A stretch of 57,618 nucleotides of DNA. Source: a virus. The notes beneath the pieces were generated by a model. That model did not search any database, was not told the DNA's origin, and worked only from the letters and a program-made list of their open reading frames with translations. A program made the translations under genes and the position numbers. The stretch lies in IMG/VR virus record IMGVR_UViG_3300031251_000022, positions 1-57,618 of that record. One strand, written 5' to 3'. Positions within the stretch are counted from its first letter, which is position 1. Every line of letters starts with the position of its first letter. Of this stretch, positions 14,830-23,203 are shown piece by piece.

Positions 14830-15518
14830 GCACGGGAACAGATTGGGCGAACGACGTTGGCGGAGAACTCCCGACATCGGACGACGGGTTCGGATTCAGC
14901 GGCGGCGAGTTCGGCTTCGACGATATGGACGTGACCGGCGTCGACGCGAAGGAAGTGGGCAGTGGGCATCTGAAGGTCGACAAAAAGGGCTGGTATCAGT
15001 TCCGCATCGAGGCGACTGCGAAGCCGAAGCCGTACGAAGAGAACGACATGAGCAAGCCTCGCAAGCCGTCGATCTCCCTGCGGATGGTCGTCGTCGCGAG
15101 TGACAACGGGACTCCACCCGGAGCGATTCACTATCACGATCTGATCCTGGGCGGCAAGGGGGCAGGCGTCGCGGTGGATAAGTGGGATATGGAGCGGACG
15201 CTGAACTTCCTCGTGGGCTGCGGCGTGCTGCGGAAGGAAGGCGACAAGGTCATCGACCCTGAGACGGGAACCACGAAGATCCGATCGAGCACGCTGGAAA
15301 AGCGACTGAGCGGGCTGAACGTCATCGGCAAGATCGAACTGACTCCTGCCAGGACGGACGAGAAGAGCGGCAAGACGTACTCCGAGCGGATCGAATTCCC
15401 GTTCGGGCGAGGGCTGTTCCACCCGGCCGCGAAGGAAGTCGCCCATCATAAGTGGGTGAACGACGAAGTGCTGAAGGCTGCGGGGATCGTCCGCGGTGCC
15501 GCGAAGCCGAATGCGTGA
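14826..15518 (+). CDS. DUF669-like single-stranded DNA-binding protein
   Basis: This 230-residue protein starts at ATG 14826, coupled to the frame above. The acidic N-terminal tail (TSDDGFGFSGGEFGFDD) is followed by a beta-rich OB-like core with WYQFRIEATAKPKPYEE, ISLRMVVVASDNG, HDLILGGKGAGVAVDKW and LSGLNVIGKIEL. This is the pattern of phage DUF669 proteins that sit beside RecT and act as ssDNA-binding proteins. The acidic tail is at the N-terminus rather than the C-terminus. An octamer of the TGGGTAGT variant begins right after the stop (15519-15526). Confidence 0.65.
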   Translation: MSTGTDWANDVGGELPTSDDGFGFSGGEFGFDDMDVTGVDAKEVGSGHLKVDKKGWYQFRIEATAKPKPYEENDMSKPRKPSISLRMVVVASDNGTPPGAIHYHDLILGGKGAGVAVDKWDMERTLNFLVGCGVLRKEGDKVIDPETGTTKIRSSTLEKRLSGLNVIGKIELTPARTDEKSGKTYSERIEFPFGRGLFHPAAKEVAHHKWVNDEVLKAAGIVRGAAKPNA

Positions 15519-15529
15519 TGGGTAGTCGG

Positions 15530-15600
15530 TGACTCGCCCCGTGGCTGCGGACGCTGGACTCACCACCCCAGCGGAGAGGGTTCGATGCCCTCGCGAGTTA
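15530..15600 (+). ncRNA. tRNA-like cloverleaf, non-canonical
   Basis: The sequence folds as a cloverleaf. The acceptor is TGACTCGC (15530-15537) with GCGAGTTA (15593-15600), 8 bp with one G-U. The D-arm is CCG-TGGCTG-CGG (15539-15550), whose loop contains GG. The anticodon-like stem is CGCTGG/CCAGCG (15552-15557, 15568-15573). The T-arm is GAGGG-TTCGATG-CCCTC (15576-15592), with a canonical T-loop. It departs from a working tRNA in three ways: no U8, a 10-base anticodon loop, and no encoded CCA. It may be a decayed tRNA or a tRNA mimic. Confidence 0.5.
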
Positions 15601-15611
15601 ATGGTCAGCGG

Positions 15612-15737
15612 GCCGGTTCGTTCCGGCTGCAACGTACCGGGAACTGCGTTGCAACGCTGGCGAAACCCGGAGGCCGTCATGTTGGCGGTGTGAGCGATGC
15701 GGGCGCAGCGTTCACAACTCCGGGGTTTTTACACCGC
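15612..15737 (+). ncRNA. Structured leader RNA upstream of GNAT gene
   Basis: Several perfect stems follow the tRNA-like element: GCCGG/CCGGC (15612-15616, 15623-15627), CCGGG/CCCGG (15637-15641, 15666-15670) enclosing the palindrome GCGTTGCAACGC (15646-15657), and GCGGTGT/ACACCGC (15685-15691, 15731-15737). The 240-base gap holds no convincing gene. The density of stems suggests a structured RNA or a regulated leader for the two genes that follow. Confidence 0.45.
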
Positions 15738-15758
15738 GATTCTAATCGGGAGGCCAGC

Positions 15759-16250
15759 ATGGAATCAGCGACGACGACGAGCAGTCAGCAGCAGCGGCAG
15801 AGGCTGGACGTTCAGCTTCGGTGGGGGATTCGTCGCGACATGGCAGAGGTCATGGAGATCGAGCAAGCCTGCTTCAGCGATCCATGGACTGAAGAGGAGT
15901 TCCTCGCCGAACTGAAGATGCGAGACAGGATCATCATCGTCGCCGAACGTGGCCAGCAGATCGTCGGCTACATGATCTACGTGCTGACGAAGCATGACCT
16001 GCAGCTCATCAACTTCGCGGTGTCGCCGGACTTCCAGCGGCAAGGAGTGGGCAGTCAGCTGATCGACAAGCTCAAGGCGAAGCTCAGCCAGCAGCGGCGG
16101 CGGAAGATCATCGACCATGTCCGCGAGACGAATGTGCCGATGCAGTTGTTCTTGCGGTCGCAGGGGTTCACCTGCAGGGCGATCGAGCGGGATGCGTTCG
16201 AGAACACCGATGAAGATGCGTACGTGTTCGTGTTCGAGGGGAGTCACTGA
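15759..16250 (+). CDS. GNAT N-acetyltransferase, RimI-like
   Basis: This 163-residue protein starts at ATG 15759 with GGGAGG upstream. It has the GNAT fold: an N-terminal IEQACFSDPWTEEEF segment as in RimI, strand 4 with INFAVSPDFQRQGVGSQLI (acetyl-CoA loop QRQGVG at 93-98) and a C-terminal FLRSQGF motif. It should transfer acetyl from acetyl-CoA to an amine. RimI acetylates ribosomal protein S18; other GNATs acetylate aminoacyl-tRNA. It lies directly after a tRNA-like structure and before a nucleotidyltransferase. Confidence 0.8.
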   Translation: MESATTTSSQQQRQRLDVQLRWGIRRDMAEVMEIEQACFSDPWTEEEFLAELKMRDRIIIVAERGQQIVGYMIYVLTKHDLQLINFAVSPDFQRQGVGSQLIDKLKAKLSQQRRRKIIDHVRETNVPMQLFLRSQGFTCRAIERDAFENTDEDAYVFVFEGSH

Positions 16251-16251
16251 A

Positions 16252-16764
16252 ATGGAACGAAGAGCATTCATCACCGGAAGCCATGCGTACGGAACCCCGC
16301 GTCCCGACAGCGACATTGATCTCGTGATCCTTGTTGATTCCGCGACATGTGCGTTGCTTTGTGATGGCGGAAGCGGTCCATCCAGAGTGCTGGCGGATGG
16401 GACCGGAAAGGCGTTTTACGGATCAGAGGATTCGATGCTGAACCTGATCATCCTCACCGACCCAGCCGAGTTCGATCTGTGGCTCAAGGGGACTCAAGAG
16501 CTGATCGCGATGAGGCCAGTTGATCGCGAGACCGCGAAAAAGCATCTCACGGCAATGGGACTGACGAATCAGGGTGTCGGGCAAGATCCCGCAGGGAGAC
16601 CCTCTCGACGTGCTGCTGTCATGAGATGGGCAGTCGAGATCTATCACCCTCACTTCGGCTGGCTTCGCTGGGAGGAAGGCGACAAGTCCTACTCAACGAA
16701 GCCTGAAGCCGAAGCCGCAGCAATTCGCTCCGCCTACAAGACTCGAATCGTTCAGGTCCAGTAG
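16252..16764 (+). CDS. MNT-type nucleotidyltransferase domain protein
   Basis: This 170-residue protein starts at ATG 16252, one base after the GNAT stop. The N-terminus FITGSHAYGTPRPDSDIDLV carries the polymerase-beta superfamily signature G9-S10 and D21-x-D23. Such minimal nucleotidyltransferases attach nucleotides to proteins, tRNA or small molecules. The C-terminal 50 residues (WAVEIYHPHFGWLRWEEGD) look like a separate small domain. The order tRNA-like RNA, GNAT, nucleotidyltransferase suggests a functional cassette. The substrate is unknown. Confidence 0.7.
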   Translation: MERRAFITGSHAYGTPRPDSDIDLVILVDSATCALLCDGGSGPSRVLADGTGKAFYGSEDSMLNLIILTDPAEFDLWLKGTQELIAMRPVDRETAKKHLTAMGLTNQGVGQDPAGRPSRRAAVMRWAVEIYHPHFGWLRWEEGDKSYSTKPEAEAAAIRSAYKTRIVQVQ

Positions 16765-16766
16765 CC

Positions 16767-19166
16767 ATGTCCGCTCCACTCCAAGAACTTCGCGGCACGT
16801 TCCGTCGCCTCGCCTACTCAGCAAAAGGCGATGGGCGGCGGTTCGTCATCGCGGCAATCGAAGTCGACGGAGAGGAGAAGCACGTCTCCGTCAAAGGCGA
16901 CGCGGACCCGAACGAGTTCATTCACGATTTGCAGTATCGATTCTGGGGCAAGTGGGAAAAGGCCAATGACTATGGCAAGCAGTTCGCATTCAAGCAGCTC
17001 AAACGAGACGAGCCTCACTCCCGCGTCGCCGTCGTCGGATACCTGCGACAGTTCGCGACTGGCATCGGACCCGTCTACGCTGCCCAGCTCTGGGACGCAT
17101 TCGGAGCCGACGCAGTTCGTGTTCTGCGAACTGATCCGCATCGTGCAGCGGTGGCACTCGGCATCCCGGCATCGCGAGCCAGGGGCGCCAGCGACGCACT
17201 GAACCGCGACGGGGCGAATGAGGATCTGCGGCTCGAACTCGTCCAGCTTTTCGAGGGGCGGGGGTTTCAAAAGAAGCTCGTCGATCAGGTGATCAAGCTC
17301 TGGGGGCTGTCCGCTCCGCAGAGGATTCGACGCGACCCATTCACTTTGTTGGTTCATCGTCTGCCGAGCTGCGGGTTCGCCCGATGTGATCGGCTGTATG
17401 TCGATCTCGGTCTGCCGATGGAGAGATTGAAACGGCAATTCGCCTGCATCTGGAAGTCGCTGAAGGACGACGGCGAGGGGCACACGTGGCACCCGATGGA
17501 GGCCGCAGCGAAGGCGGTCATGCAGGGGGTCAGCGGTCTGCCGGAGGGAAAGCTCAACTGGCAGCGTGCGGTGCGACTTGGCGTGAGGGCCGGGTGGCTG
17601 CGGGTCCGCAAGGATGAGAACGGGAAGTGGTGGGTAGCCGAAGCGAGGCGAGCTGACAATGAGTTGGCTGTCGCGGCGGACATGCGGAGATTGATGGGAG
17701 GGCGGGACGATGGACGAACAGACATTCAGAACAGTGCGGACAGTGATCTTCGCGACAGCGATCTTATCGGCGATACTGTCGTCGGCGGTGACGATGATCG
17801 TGATGCAGATGTCAAAGTAGCCTGGCCAAACCCAGACGACATCAAAGGACTGACCGCCCACCATCGCGAGCAACTCCGCATCGCCTTCGCCGGCCGCGTC
17901 GGCATCCTCACCGGAGACCCTGGCACTGGCAAGACGACCGCCGCGTCCCTCGTGCTTCGGCATCTCCGCAGCACTATCGGAGCGGAGCATCTACTCGTGT
18001 GCTCGCCAACGAACCTCGCGGCGATGCGGCTGCGGGACGTGCTCGCCTCGCACGGAGTCACGGACGTTCCTGTTACCACTTTCCACCGAGCACTCGGAGC
18101 ACAACGCAATGGACACGACGGAGCTGGCTGGGGATTTTTTCACCATCGAGGCAACCCGCTTCCTTGCAAGGTGCTTTTCGTCGACGAGGACTCGATGCGA
18201 GATGTTGATATTTCAGCAAGTCTCCTCCAGTCTCTTCGTGACGGAACGCTCGTTCTCTTTCTGGGTGACACTAACCAGCTTCCCCCAGTGGGACATGGGG
18301 CACCACTCCGCGACGGAATCGCAGCGGGAATCCCTCACGGACACTTTACGGAAGTGCTTAGAAACTCGGGCTCAATCACGGACTTCTGCCGCAACGTCAG
18401 GGCCGGGAGACGACCCACTCCACCGGCGGTCATCGACCTCGAAGCCGATCTCAACTGGAAGCACTTCGAGACGTCATCTCCAGAAAGCCAAAAGGCGATT
18501 CTGGGGTCGCTCCTGAGCACGTTGGGCAACTTCGAGATTGACGGGCAGAAGATCGACCCTATCCGCGATGCACAGATCCTGGTCGCACTGAACGAGAAGG
18601 GCGACCTGTCGCGGAAGGATCTCAACACGCTGGCCCAGTCGATCCTGAATCCCTTCGGCGAGACGGTCGACGGGAATCGGTTCCGCGTCGGCGACAAGGT
18701 GATCTGCCAGGAGGGCTGCAGTCTTAGCCTGTGGGTCGACCCGGAGGAAGTGGGCAGTGACGAACTTGCGGAACGCGAGGACGAGACGCTGAAAGAGTTC
18801 GTCAGCAACGGCGAGATCGGCATCGTCACGCGGGTGGAGAAGCGGTTCTCGGTTGTCGAGCTGGCCGGGGAGAGAATCGTCCGCGTGCCTGCCGCGAGAG
18901 GCGATGACGAGAGCACAGGGAACTTCGATCTCGCGTATGCGGTGACGTTCCATAAGGCCCAAGGAAATCAGTGGAAAATCGTGTTCTGCCTGAGCGACCG
19001 AGCGGCGAACAGGATGGGTAGTCGCGAGTTGTGGAACACGGGCGGAAGCCGTCCACAGATGCTGCTCGTGACGATCGGGGAGTTGGCGACGATTCAGAGG
19101 CAATGTCAGCGTGTGGCACTGCGGGACCGGAATACGTTTCTGAAGGAGCTGATCTGCGATGTGTGA
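16767..19166 (+). CDS. RecD-like SF1B DNA helicase
   Basis: This 799-residue protein starts at ATG 16767. The N-terminal region has an OB-like part and a helix-hairpin-helix (ATGIGPVYAAQLW near 95). The motor has Walker A GDPGTGKTT (about 382-390), Walker B VLFVDEDS (about 470), motif III LGDTNQLPPVG (about 500) and the C-terminal VTFHKAQGNQW motif (about 728), as in RecD2/TraI helicases. It probably unwinds DNA 5' to 3' in replication or recombination. DED-S replaces the more common DEA-S in motif II. The next gene overlaps its end. Confidence 0.88.
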   Translation: MSAPLQELRGTFRRLAYSAKGDGRRFVIAAIEVDGEEKHVSVKGDADPNEFIHDLQYRFWGKWEKANDYGKQFAFKQLKRDEPHSRVAVVGYLRQFATGIGPVYAAQLWDAFGADAVRVLRTDPHRAAVALGIPASRARGASDALNRDGANEDLRLELVQLFEGRGFQKKLVDQVIKLWGLSAPQRIRRDPFTLLVHRLPSCGFARCDRLYVDLGLPMERLKRQFACIWKSLKDDGEGHTWHPMEAAAKAVMQGVSGLPEGKLNWQRAVRLGVRAGWLRVRKDENGKWWVAEARRADNELAVAADMRRLMGGRDDGRTDIQNSADSDLRDSDLIGDTVVGGDDDRDADVKVAWPNPDDIKGLTAHHREQLRIAFAGRVGILTGDPGTGKTTAASLVLRHLRSTIGAEHLLVCSPTNLAAMRLRDVLASHGVTDVPVTTFHRALGAQRNGHDGAGWGFFHHRGNPLPCKVLFVDEDSMRDVDISASLLQSLRDGTLVLFLGDTNQLPPVGHGAPLRDGIAAGIPHGHFTEVLRNSGSITDFCRNVRAGRRPTPPAVIDLEADLNWKHFETSSPESQKAILGSLLSTLGNFEIDGQKIDPIRDAQILVALNEKGDLSRKDLNTLAQSILNPFGETVDGNRFRVGDKVICQEGCSLSLWVDPEEVGSDELAEREDETLKEFVSNGEIGIVTRVEKRFSVVELAGERIVRVPAARGDDESTGNFDLAYAVTFHKAQGNQWKIVFCLSDRAANRMGSRELWNTGGSRPQMLLVTIGELATIQRQCQRVALRDRNTFLKELICDV

Positions 19167-19356
19167 CCTATGCAGTACCGACGAAAAGGAAAGAGAAGCT
19201 GCCCGCAGTCAACTGCGATACGAGGCAGAGCGGCTTCGCGAACTGGCTGCGTACCTCGAATCCATCGCCTCAGGATCCGTTAAGCCACACGCACCGGGAA
19301 TGGCCCTGGGTCCGATGGCGGCTGGCGTGATCCGCATTTGTGCCGAGTACCTGTGA
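19159..19356 (+). CDS. Hypothetical small helical protein
   Basis: This 65-residue protein starts at ATG 19159, overlapping the helicase stop by eight bases. CDLC at the N-terminus may bind metal; the rest is a long charged helix (REAARSQLRYEAERLRELAA) followed by a short hydrophobic part. It is translationally coupled between the helicase and the ERCC4 nuclease, so a partner role is possible. No family is recognised. Confidence 0.55.
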   Translation: MCDLCSTDEKEREAARSQLRYEAERLRELAAYLESIASGSVKPHAPGMALGPMAAGVIRICAEYL

Positions 19357-19358
19357 TC

Positions 19359-19949
19359 ATGAAAGACGAACCGGCTCACTGCCCATTTAGCATCTGCTGC
19401 GACAATCGCGAGCAATCGCCCTGGTCGTTCCGTGGACTCACTGCCAACGCGGACCGTGACTACCGCCCACTTCTTGTGGATGTGCGGCCCGCGACTCTCG
19501 CGACCGGGGACTACTCCATCGCAGGGTTCGAGTCGCAGATCACCATCGAGCGGAAGTCGCTCTCCGATGCGTTCTCCACCTTCACTCACGACCGCGAACG
19601 GTGGGAGCGGGAGCTTGAACGGATGCGATCCATCCCGTCCTGCCATGTCGTAATCGAGGCGGGGTGGGAGGAGCTGTCGGCAGGGCCAGTCCGCGACGGC
19701 GGGGCGAAGGTGGGTAAGGCGGTGATGCGGTCCATCTTCGCATGGACGATCCGCTACCCGCACGTCCACTGGTGGGCGATGCCATCGCGGGAGTTCGCGG
19801 AGGTCACGGCGTTTCGCTTGCTCGAAAAGTTCTGGGAGGAGGATCAATGGCAGTTGAAGGAGTTGGGGAAACTGAGCCTCGAACCCGCGTCAGGCTCACC
19901 AAGGAAGTCAAGACAGTCGCGGGAAACACGTTCCCTACCGGGACTCTGA
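19359..19949 (+). CDS. ERCC4-domain (XPF/Mus81-type) nuclease
   Basis: This 196-residue protein starts at ATG 19359. The nuclease core is visible: D15-x-R17-E18 (CDNREQSPW), L-x-TGDYSI (GD at 50-51) and IERKSLSD with E64-R65-K66 and D70, the conserved V-E-R-K-x3-D motif of ERCC4 nucleases. It should cut branched or flap DNA. It carries no HhH pair, which phage forms often lack. The last 34 residues are coded in a region overlapping the next gene by 103 bases and look unconserved. Confidence 0.82.
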   Translation: MKDEPAHCPFSICCDNREQSPWSFRGLTANADRDYRPLLVDVRPATLATGDYSIAGFESQITIERKSLSDAFSTFTHDRERWERELERMRSIPSCHVVIEAGWEELSAGPVRDGGAKVGKAVMRSIFAWTIRYPHVHWWAMPSREFAEVTAFRLLEKFWEEDQWQLKELGKLSLEPASGSPRKSRQSRETRSLPGL

Positions 19950-20128
19950 TGGACATTGTCAGCGTCACGCTGCGACAGCCAGGAGCGAAGAGCTACGACG
20001 TGTATGGGGTTTACCCGGACCGGTTCGAGTTCATCAGCGAGCCGCAGAGGAGTGGGCAGTTGGAAGCGGTGGCAGAGGAAGTGGTGACGGACGAGATCGA
20101 GGATGAGCTTTCGAGGATCGGAATATGA
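19847..20128 (+). CDS. Small SH3/KOW-like protein with acidic IGI tail
   Basis: This 93-residue protein starts at ATG 19847 with GGGAGGAGG upstream. A small beta-barrel-like core (residues 12-66) is followed by an acidic tail that ends in DELSRIGI. The tail resembles the end of the DNA methylase at 22105 (DELAGIGI) and a segment of the exonuclease (DDLLAGIGI). Such tails suggest binding to a common partner. It overlaps the nuclease gene by 103 bases and the next gene by four. An octamer lies at 20053-20060. Confidence 0.6.
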   Translation: MAVEGVGETEPRTRVRLTKEVKTVAGNTFPTGTLMDIVSVTLRQPGAKSYDVYGVYPDRFEFISEPQRSGQLEAVAEEVVTDEIEDELSRIGI

Positions 20129-20679
20129 GCGTGGTCAATTGGAATGAATTCGTCGCGACCCCAGGAGATGCCACGCGGTATGCGATCGACGCACCGTTCG
20201 TCATCAACGGGATGAAGTACGCGACGAATGCACGAATCGCAATTGCCGTCCCGTGCGACGAACCTGACACCGCCACGTGCGGAAGGCGACTTCCGAACGT
20301 GAAAGGACTGTTTGACGGCGTCCGCTCCGTCAGCACGTGGCATCCAATGCCGGACTCCAAGCCGTGCGAAGCGTGCAAGGGATCCTGTCGAAGGAAGTGC
20401 CAGCAATGCGACGGGAAGTGTTACCTCGAATGCAATCTCGGCCATGAACATGCTTGCGAGAACTGTGAGCTTGGACTTGAGACATGCGATCAGTGCTCAA
20501 GTCATGAGCATGGAGTGACGTTCGGGGATCGGGTGATCGCTCTCCGGTTCTGCAGTTCCATTTCTCGACTGCCAGGCCCTGTGCTCTGGGGAGTTTCAGG
20601 CAGCGACCCGCGAGATCCGGTCTGTTTCAAGTTCGACGGCGGTGTCGGTGTCGTCATGCCTGTTGTCGAGGGAGCTTGA
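20125..20679 (+). CDS. DnaJ-type zinc finger (CxxCxG) protein
   Basis: This 184-residue protein starts at ATG 20125 in an ATGA overlap. Residues 75-130 carry repeated Cys pairs (CEACKGSCRRKCQQCDGKC, CENCELGLETCDQC), similar to the DnaJ central zinc-finger domain that binds two zinc ions. The flanks are unlike DnaJ: no J domain is present, and an N-terminal region of 70 residues is followed by a beta-rich C-terminus. Phage proteins of this type are common next to replication genes, but their role is unknown. Confidence 0.65.
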   Translation: MSVVNWNEFVATPGDATRYAIDAPFVINGMKYATNARIAIAVPCDEPDTATCGRRLPNVKGLFDGVRSVSTWHPMPDSKPCEACKGSCRRKCQQCDGKCYLECNLGHEHACENCELGLETCDQCSSHEHGVTFGDRVIALRFCSSISRLPGPVLWGVSGSDPRDPVCFKFDGGVGVVMPVVEGA

Positions 20680-20681
20680 AC

Positions 20682-22100
20682 ATGAACGACTACAAATCCT
20701 TCCTCGCTAACAAGCGGACCTATCGCCCCGACAGCGGCATCGTCATCGAGCAGGGCGAACTCAACCCGCTCCTCAAGCCGTGGCAGGGGGACTGCGTGCG
20801 GTATCTCCTGCGACGTGGTTCCGCCGCAGCCTTCGAGGAGTGCGGTCTCGGCAAGACTTTCCAGCAGCTTGAATGGGCATACCAAGTTGCCAAACACACT
20901 GGCGGACTCGTGCTCGTCCTGTGCCCCCTCGCGGTCTCTCACCAGACGCACCGAGAGGCAGATCGATTCAACGTCTGCCGAGACAAGTCACTGCCCATCG
21001 GTGTGTACGGTTCGCACGATGCCATTCCGTTCACCAATGGAATCGTCATCGCGAATTACGAGAAGCTCAAGCATCTCAAGCCAGAGCGGTTCGCGGGGGT
21101 CGTGCTCGATGAGTCGTCGATCCTGAAATCATTCAACGGAAAGACGAAACAGGGCTTGTGCCAATCCTTCGAGGCGACGCCATTCCGCCTCGCCTGCACG
21201 GCGACCCCCGCCCCGAATGACCAGATGGAGCTTGGCAATCACTCCGAGTTCCTTGGTGTGCTCCGCTCGTCCGAAATGCTCATGCGGTGGTTCATCAACG
21301 ACACCATGCACGCGGGGAAGTACCGCCTGAAGGGGCACGCCGAGGCGGATTTCTGGGACTGGGTCAGCTCGTGGGCAGTGTCACTGGAGACGCCGGACGA
21401 TCTCGGGTACCCCGCTGACGGGTACGTGCTCCCGCCGCTGAACATCCACGAGCACGAAGTTGAAGCGGACGACGCGGCGCCCACAGGCAGCGGGCTGCTA
21501 TTCCGTAATGAAACGATCAACGCGACGACGGTCCACAAGGAAAAGCGGCAGTCCTGTGCGGCCCGGGCGGAAGTCGTCGCAGGGCTTGTGAACAATTCCA
21601 CAGAAGCGTGGGTGGTGTGGTGCGATACAGACTACGAAGCGGATGAACTGGTCAAGCGAATCCCCGATGCCGTCGAGGTTCGCGGGTCAATGAAGGAGTC
21701 GAAGAAAGAACAGCACATCGACATGTTCTCTCTCGGCTTGGCTCGCGTGATCATTAGTAAGCCCGAAATTTGTGGGTTTGGCCTAAATTGGCAGCACTGC
21801 CACAAGACCGCCTTCGTCGGCCTGTCGTACTCGTTCGAGCGATTCTATCAGGCGATCCGCCGCCTGTGGCGATTCGGCCAGTTGTTCCCGGTCGATTGCC
21901 ACGTCGTCAACTCGGCGGCCGAGCAAGTCGTCTGGCGAGCCGTGAAGCGGAAGGAACAGGAACATCGCCTCATGAAGCGGTCGATGTCTCAGGTGATGCT
22001 CGCCAGCCAGATGGAGCGAGTCAGAGGGAAGCTGCGGGTCGAGTCGTATCGGCCCGAGATGAAGATTGAACTGCCCAGTTGGGTGAAAGCGAGAGCGTGA
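20682..22100 (+). CDS. SNF2-family DNA helicase/translocase
   Basis: This 472-residue protein starts at ATG 20682, five bases after the previous stop at 20679 in effect. Motif I EECGLGKT (about 52-59), Ia VLVLCPLAVSHQ, II LDESSILK (about 140), III TATPAPND (about 172) and the C-terminal motifs GFGLNWQHC (about 366) and YQAIRRLWRFGQ (about 388) define an SF2/SNF2 motor. It is paired with a DNA methylase in the next gene, a common phage pair, and may load or steer the methylase or aid replication restart. It is shorter than chromatin SNF2 proteins, as usual in phages. Confidence 0.85.
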   Translation: MNDYKSFLANKRTYRPDSGIVIEQGELNPLLKPWQGDCVRYLLRRGSAAAFEECGLGKTFQQLEWAYQVAKHTGGLVLVLCPLAVSHQTHREADRFNVCRDKSLPIGVYGSHDAIPFTNGIVIANYEKLKHLKPERFAGVVLDESSILKSFNGKTKQGLCQSFEATPFRLACTATPAPNDQMELGNHSEFLGVLRSSEMLMRWFINDTMHAGKYRLKGHAEADFWDWVSSWAVSLETPDDLGYPADGYVLPPLNIHEHEVEADDAAPTGSGLLFRNETINATTVHKEKRQSCAARAEVVAGLVNNSTEAWVVWCDTDYEADELVKRIPDAVEVRGSMKESKKEQHIDMFSLGLARVIISKPEICGFGLNWQHCHKTAFVGLSYSFERFYQAIRRLWRFGQLFPVDCHVVNSAAEQVVWRAVKRKEQEHRLMKRSMSQVMLASQMERVRGKLRVESYRPEMKIELPSWVKARA

Positions 22101-22104
22101 AACA

Positions 22105-23157
22105 ATGGACTGCCTCAACCAAGAATCCGGCAACAATTGGGCGATGTACCACGGCGACTCGTGCGAGTTGATCAAGTCCATCCCGGACAGCTCGATTGAC
22201 TTTTGCATCCACTCCCCGCCATTCGCCAATTTGTACACGTACTCCGACAGCGAAGCGGACATGGGGAACTGTCAGTCCACCGAGGAGTTCATTGCCCATT
22301 ACAAATTCCTCATCGCCGAGCTGCTCCGCGTCACCGTGCCTGGTCGCCTCTGTGCGATCCACGTCAAGGATTTGCCGCGTTACAAGAACCGTGACGGAGC
22401 CTCGGCCCTGGAGCGGTTCCCCGACAAGTGTGCGGACGCCTTCGAGGAATGCGGCTGGGATTTCCATTCTCGCGTCACGATCTGGAAGTGTCCCGTCACC
22501 GAGCGAGAGCGAACGAACAACTGCGGCCTGCTCCACAAGTCGATTCTTCGCGACTCGTCCTGTGTCCGGCAGGGGATGGCAGACTTCCTTCTCGTGTTCC
22601 GCAAGAATCCCGGCGACACGCTCCTCAGCGAAAAGCCAGTCGCGCGACCGCAGGGGCTGACCGAATACATCGGCGACGAGCGATTCAATCCGCTCAGTTC
22701 GGACTACCACCCATCTCCCTACGCTCGCACCGGAAAGCCTGACCCGATCCAGTCGTCGATCTGCGTCTGGCGGAGATATGCCGAGCCAGTATGGTGGGAC
22801 ATCGATCAGACCGACGTGCTGAATTACAAGGTCGCGACAAGCGAGAAGGACGAGAAGCATATCTGCCCGCTCCAGATGGGAGTCATCAAGCGATCCATCC
22901 AGCTATGGACGAACCCCGGAGACACGGTACTGACCCCCTTCGGCGGCATCGGCAGTGAGCTTGTCGGGGCAATGCGTCTTGAGCGGAAGGCGATCGGCTT
23001 CGAGTTGAAGAAGGAGTACTTCCAGCAGGCCTGCAAGAACTGTCGGATTGAGGAATCTTACGTCGACGCGCCGCGGCTTCAGTTCGACGAGGAAGTGGGC
23101 AGTGAAGGCGGCGGCACAGCGGACATGGACGACGAACTCGCGGGGATCGGGATCTGA
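22105..23157 (+). CDS. Beta-class DNA methyltransferase (N4-C or N6-A)
   Basis: This 350-residue protein starts at ATG 22105. Motif IV is SPPF (about residues 37-40) and comes before the SAM motif TPFGGIGSELVGA (about 277-289), the beta-class order. SPP-type motifs are typical of N4-cytosine enzymes but also occur in some N6-adenine enzymes. A Trp-rich segment (WRRYAEPVWWDIDQTD) precedes the SAM motif. The C-terminus ends DMDDELAGIGI. It probably protects phage DNA or marks specific sites. The recognition sequence is unknown. No restriction partner is seen. Confidence 0.85.
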   Translation: MDCLNQESGNNWAMYHGDSCELIKSIPDSSIDFCIHSPPFANLYTYSDSEADMGNCQSTEEFIAHYKFLIAELLRVTVPGRLCAIHVKDLPRYKNRDGASALERFPDKCADAFEECGWDFHSRVTIWKCPVTERERTNNCGLLHKSILRDSSCVRQGMADFLLVFRKNPGDTLLSEKPVARPQGLTEYIGDERFNPLSSDYHPSPYARTGKPDPIQSSICVWRRYAEPVWWDIDQTDVLNYKVATSEKDEKHICPLQMGVIKRSIQLWTNPGDTVLTPFGGIGSELVGAMRLERKAIGFELKKEYFQQACKNCRIEESYVDAPRLQFDEEVGSEGGGTADMDDELAGIGI

Positions 23158-23203
23158 TCCTTCGCCCAGTGTCGCGACTGCATCTCGTGGAAGTGATCGG
23201 CCA

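Noticed and set aside
15530-15600. Selenocysteine tRNA (8-bp acceptor and TCA in the loop)
   Set aside because: Anticodon loop is 10 bases, no U33, no long variable arm; kept only as a tRNA-like element.
14757-15680. Minus-strand open frame of 307 codons
   Set aside because: It lies across the DUF669-like gene and the tRNA-like region; no motif and wrong direction for the operon.
16818-17990. Minus-strand open frame of 390 codons opposite the RecD-like gene
   Set aside because: Shadow of the helicase gene; low-complexity composition and no domain.
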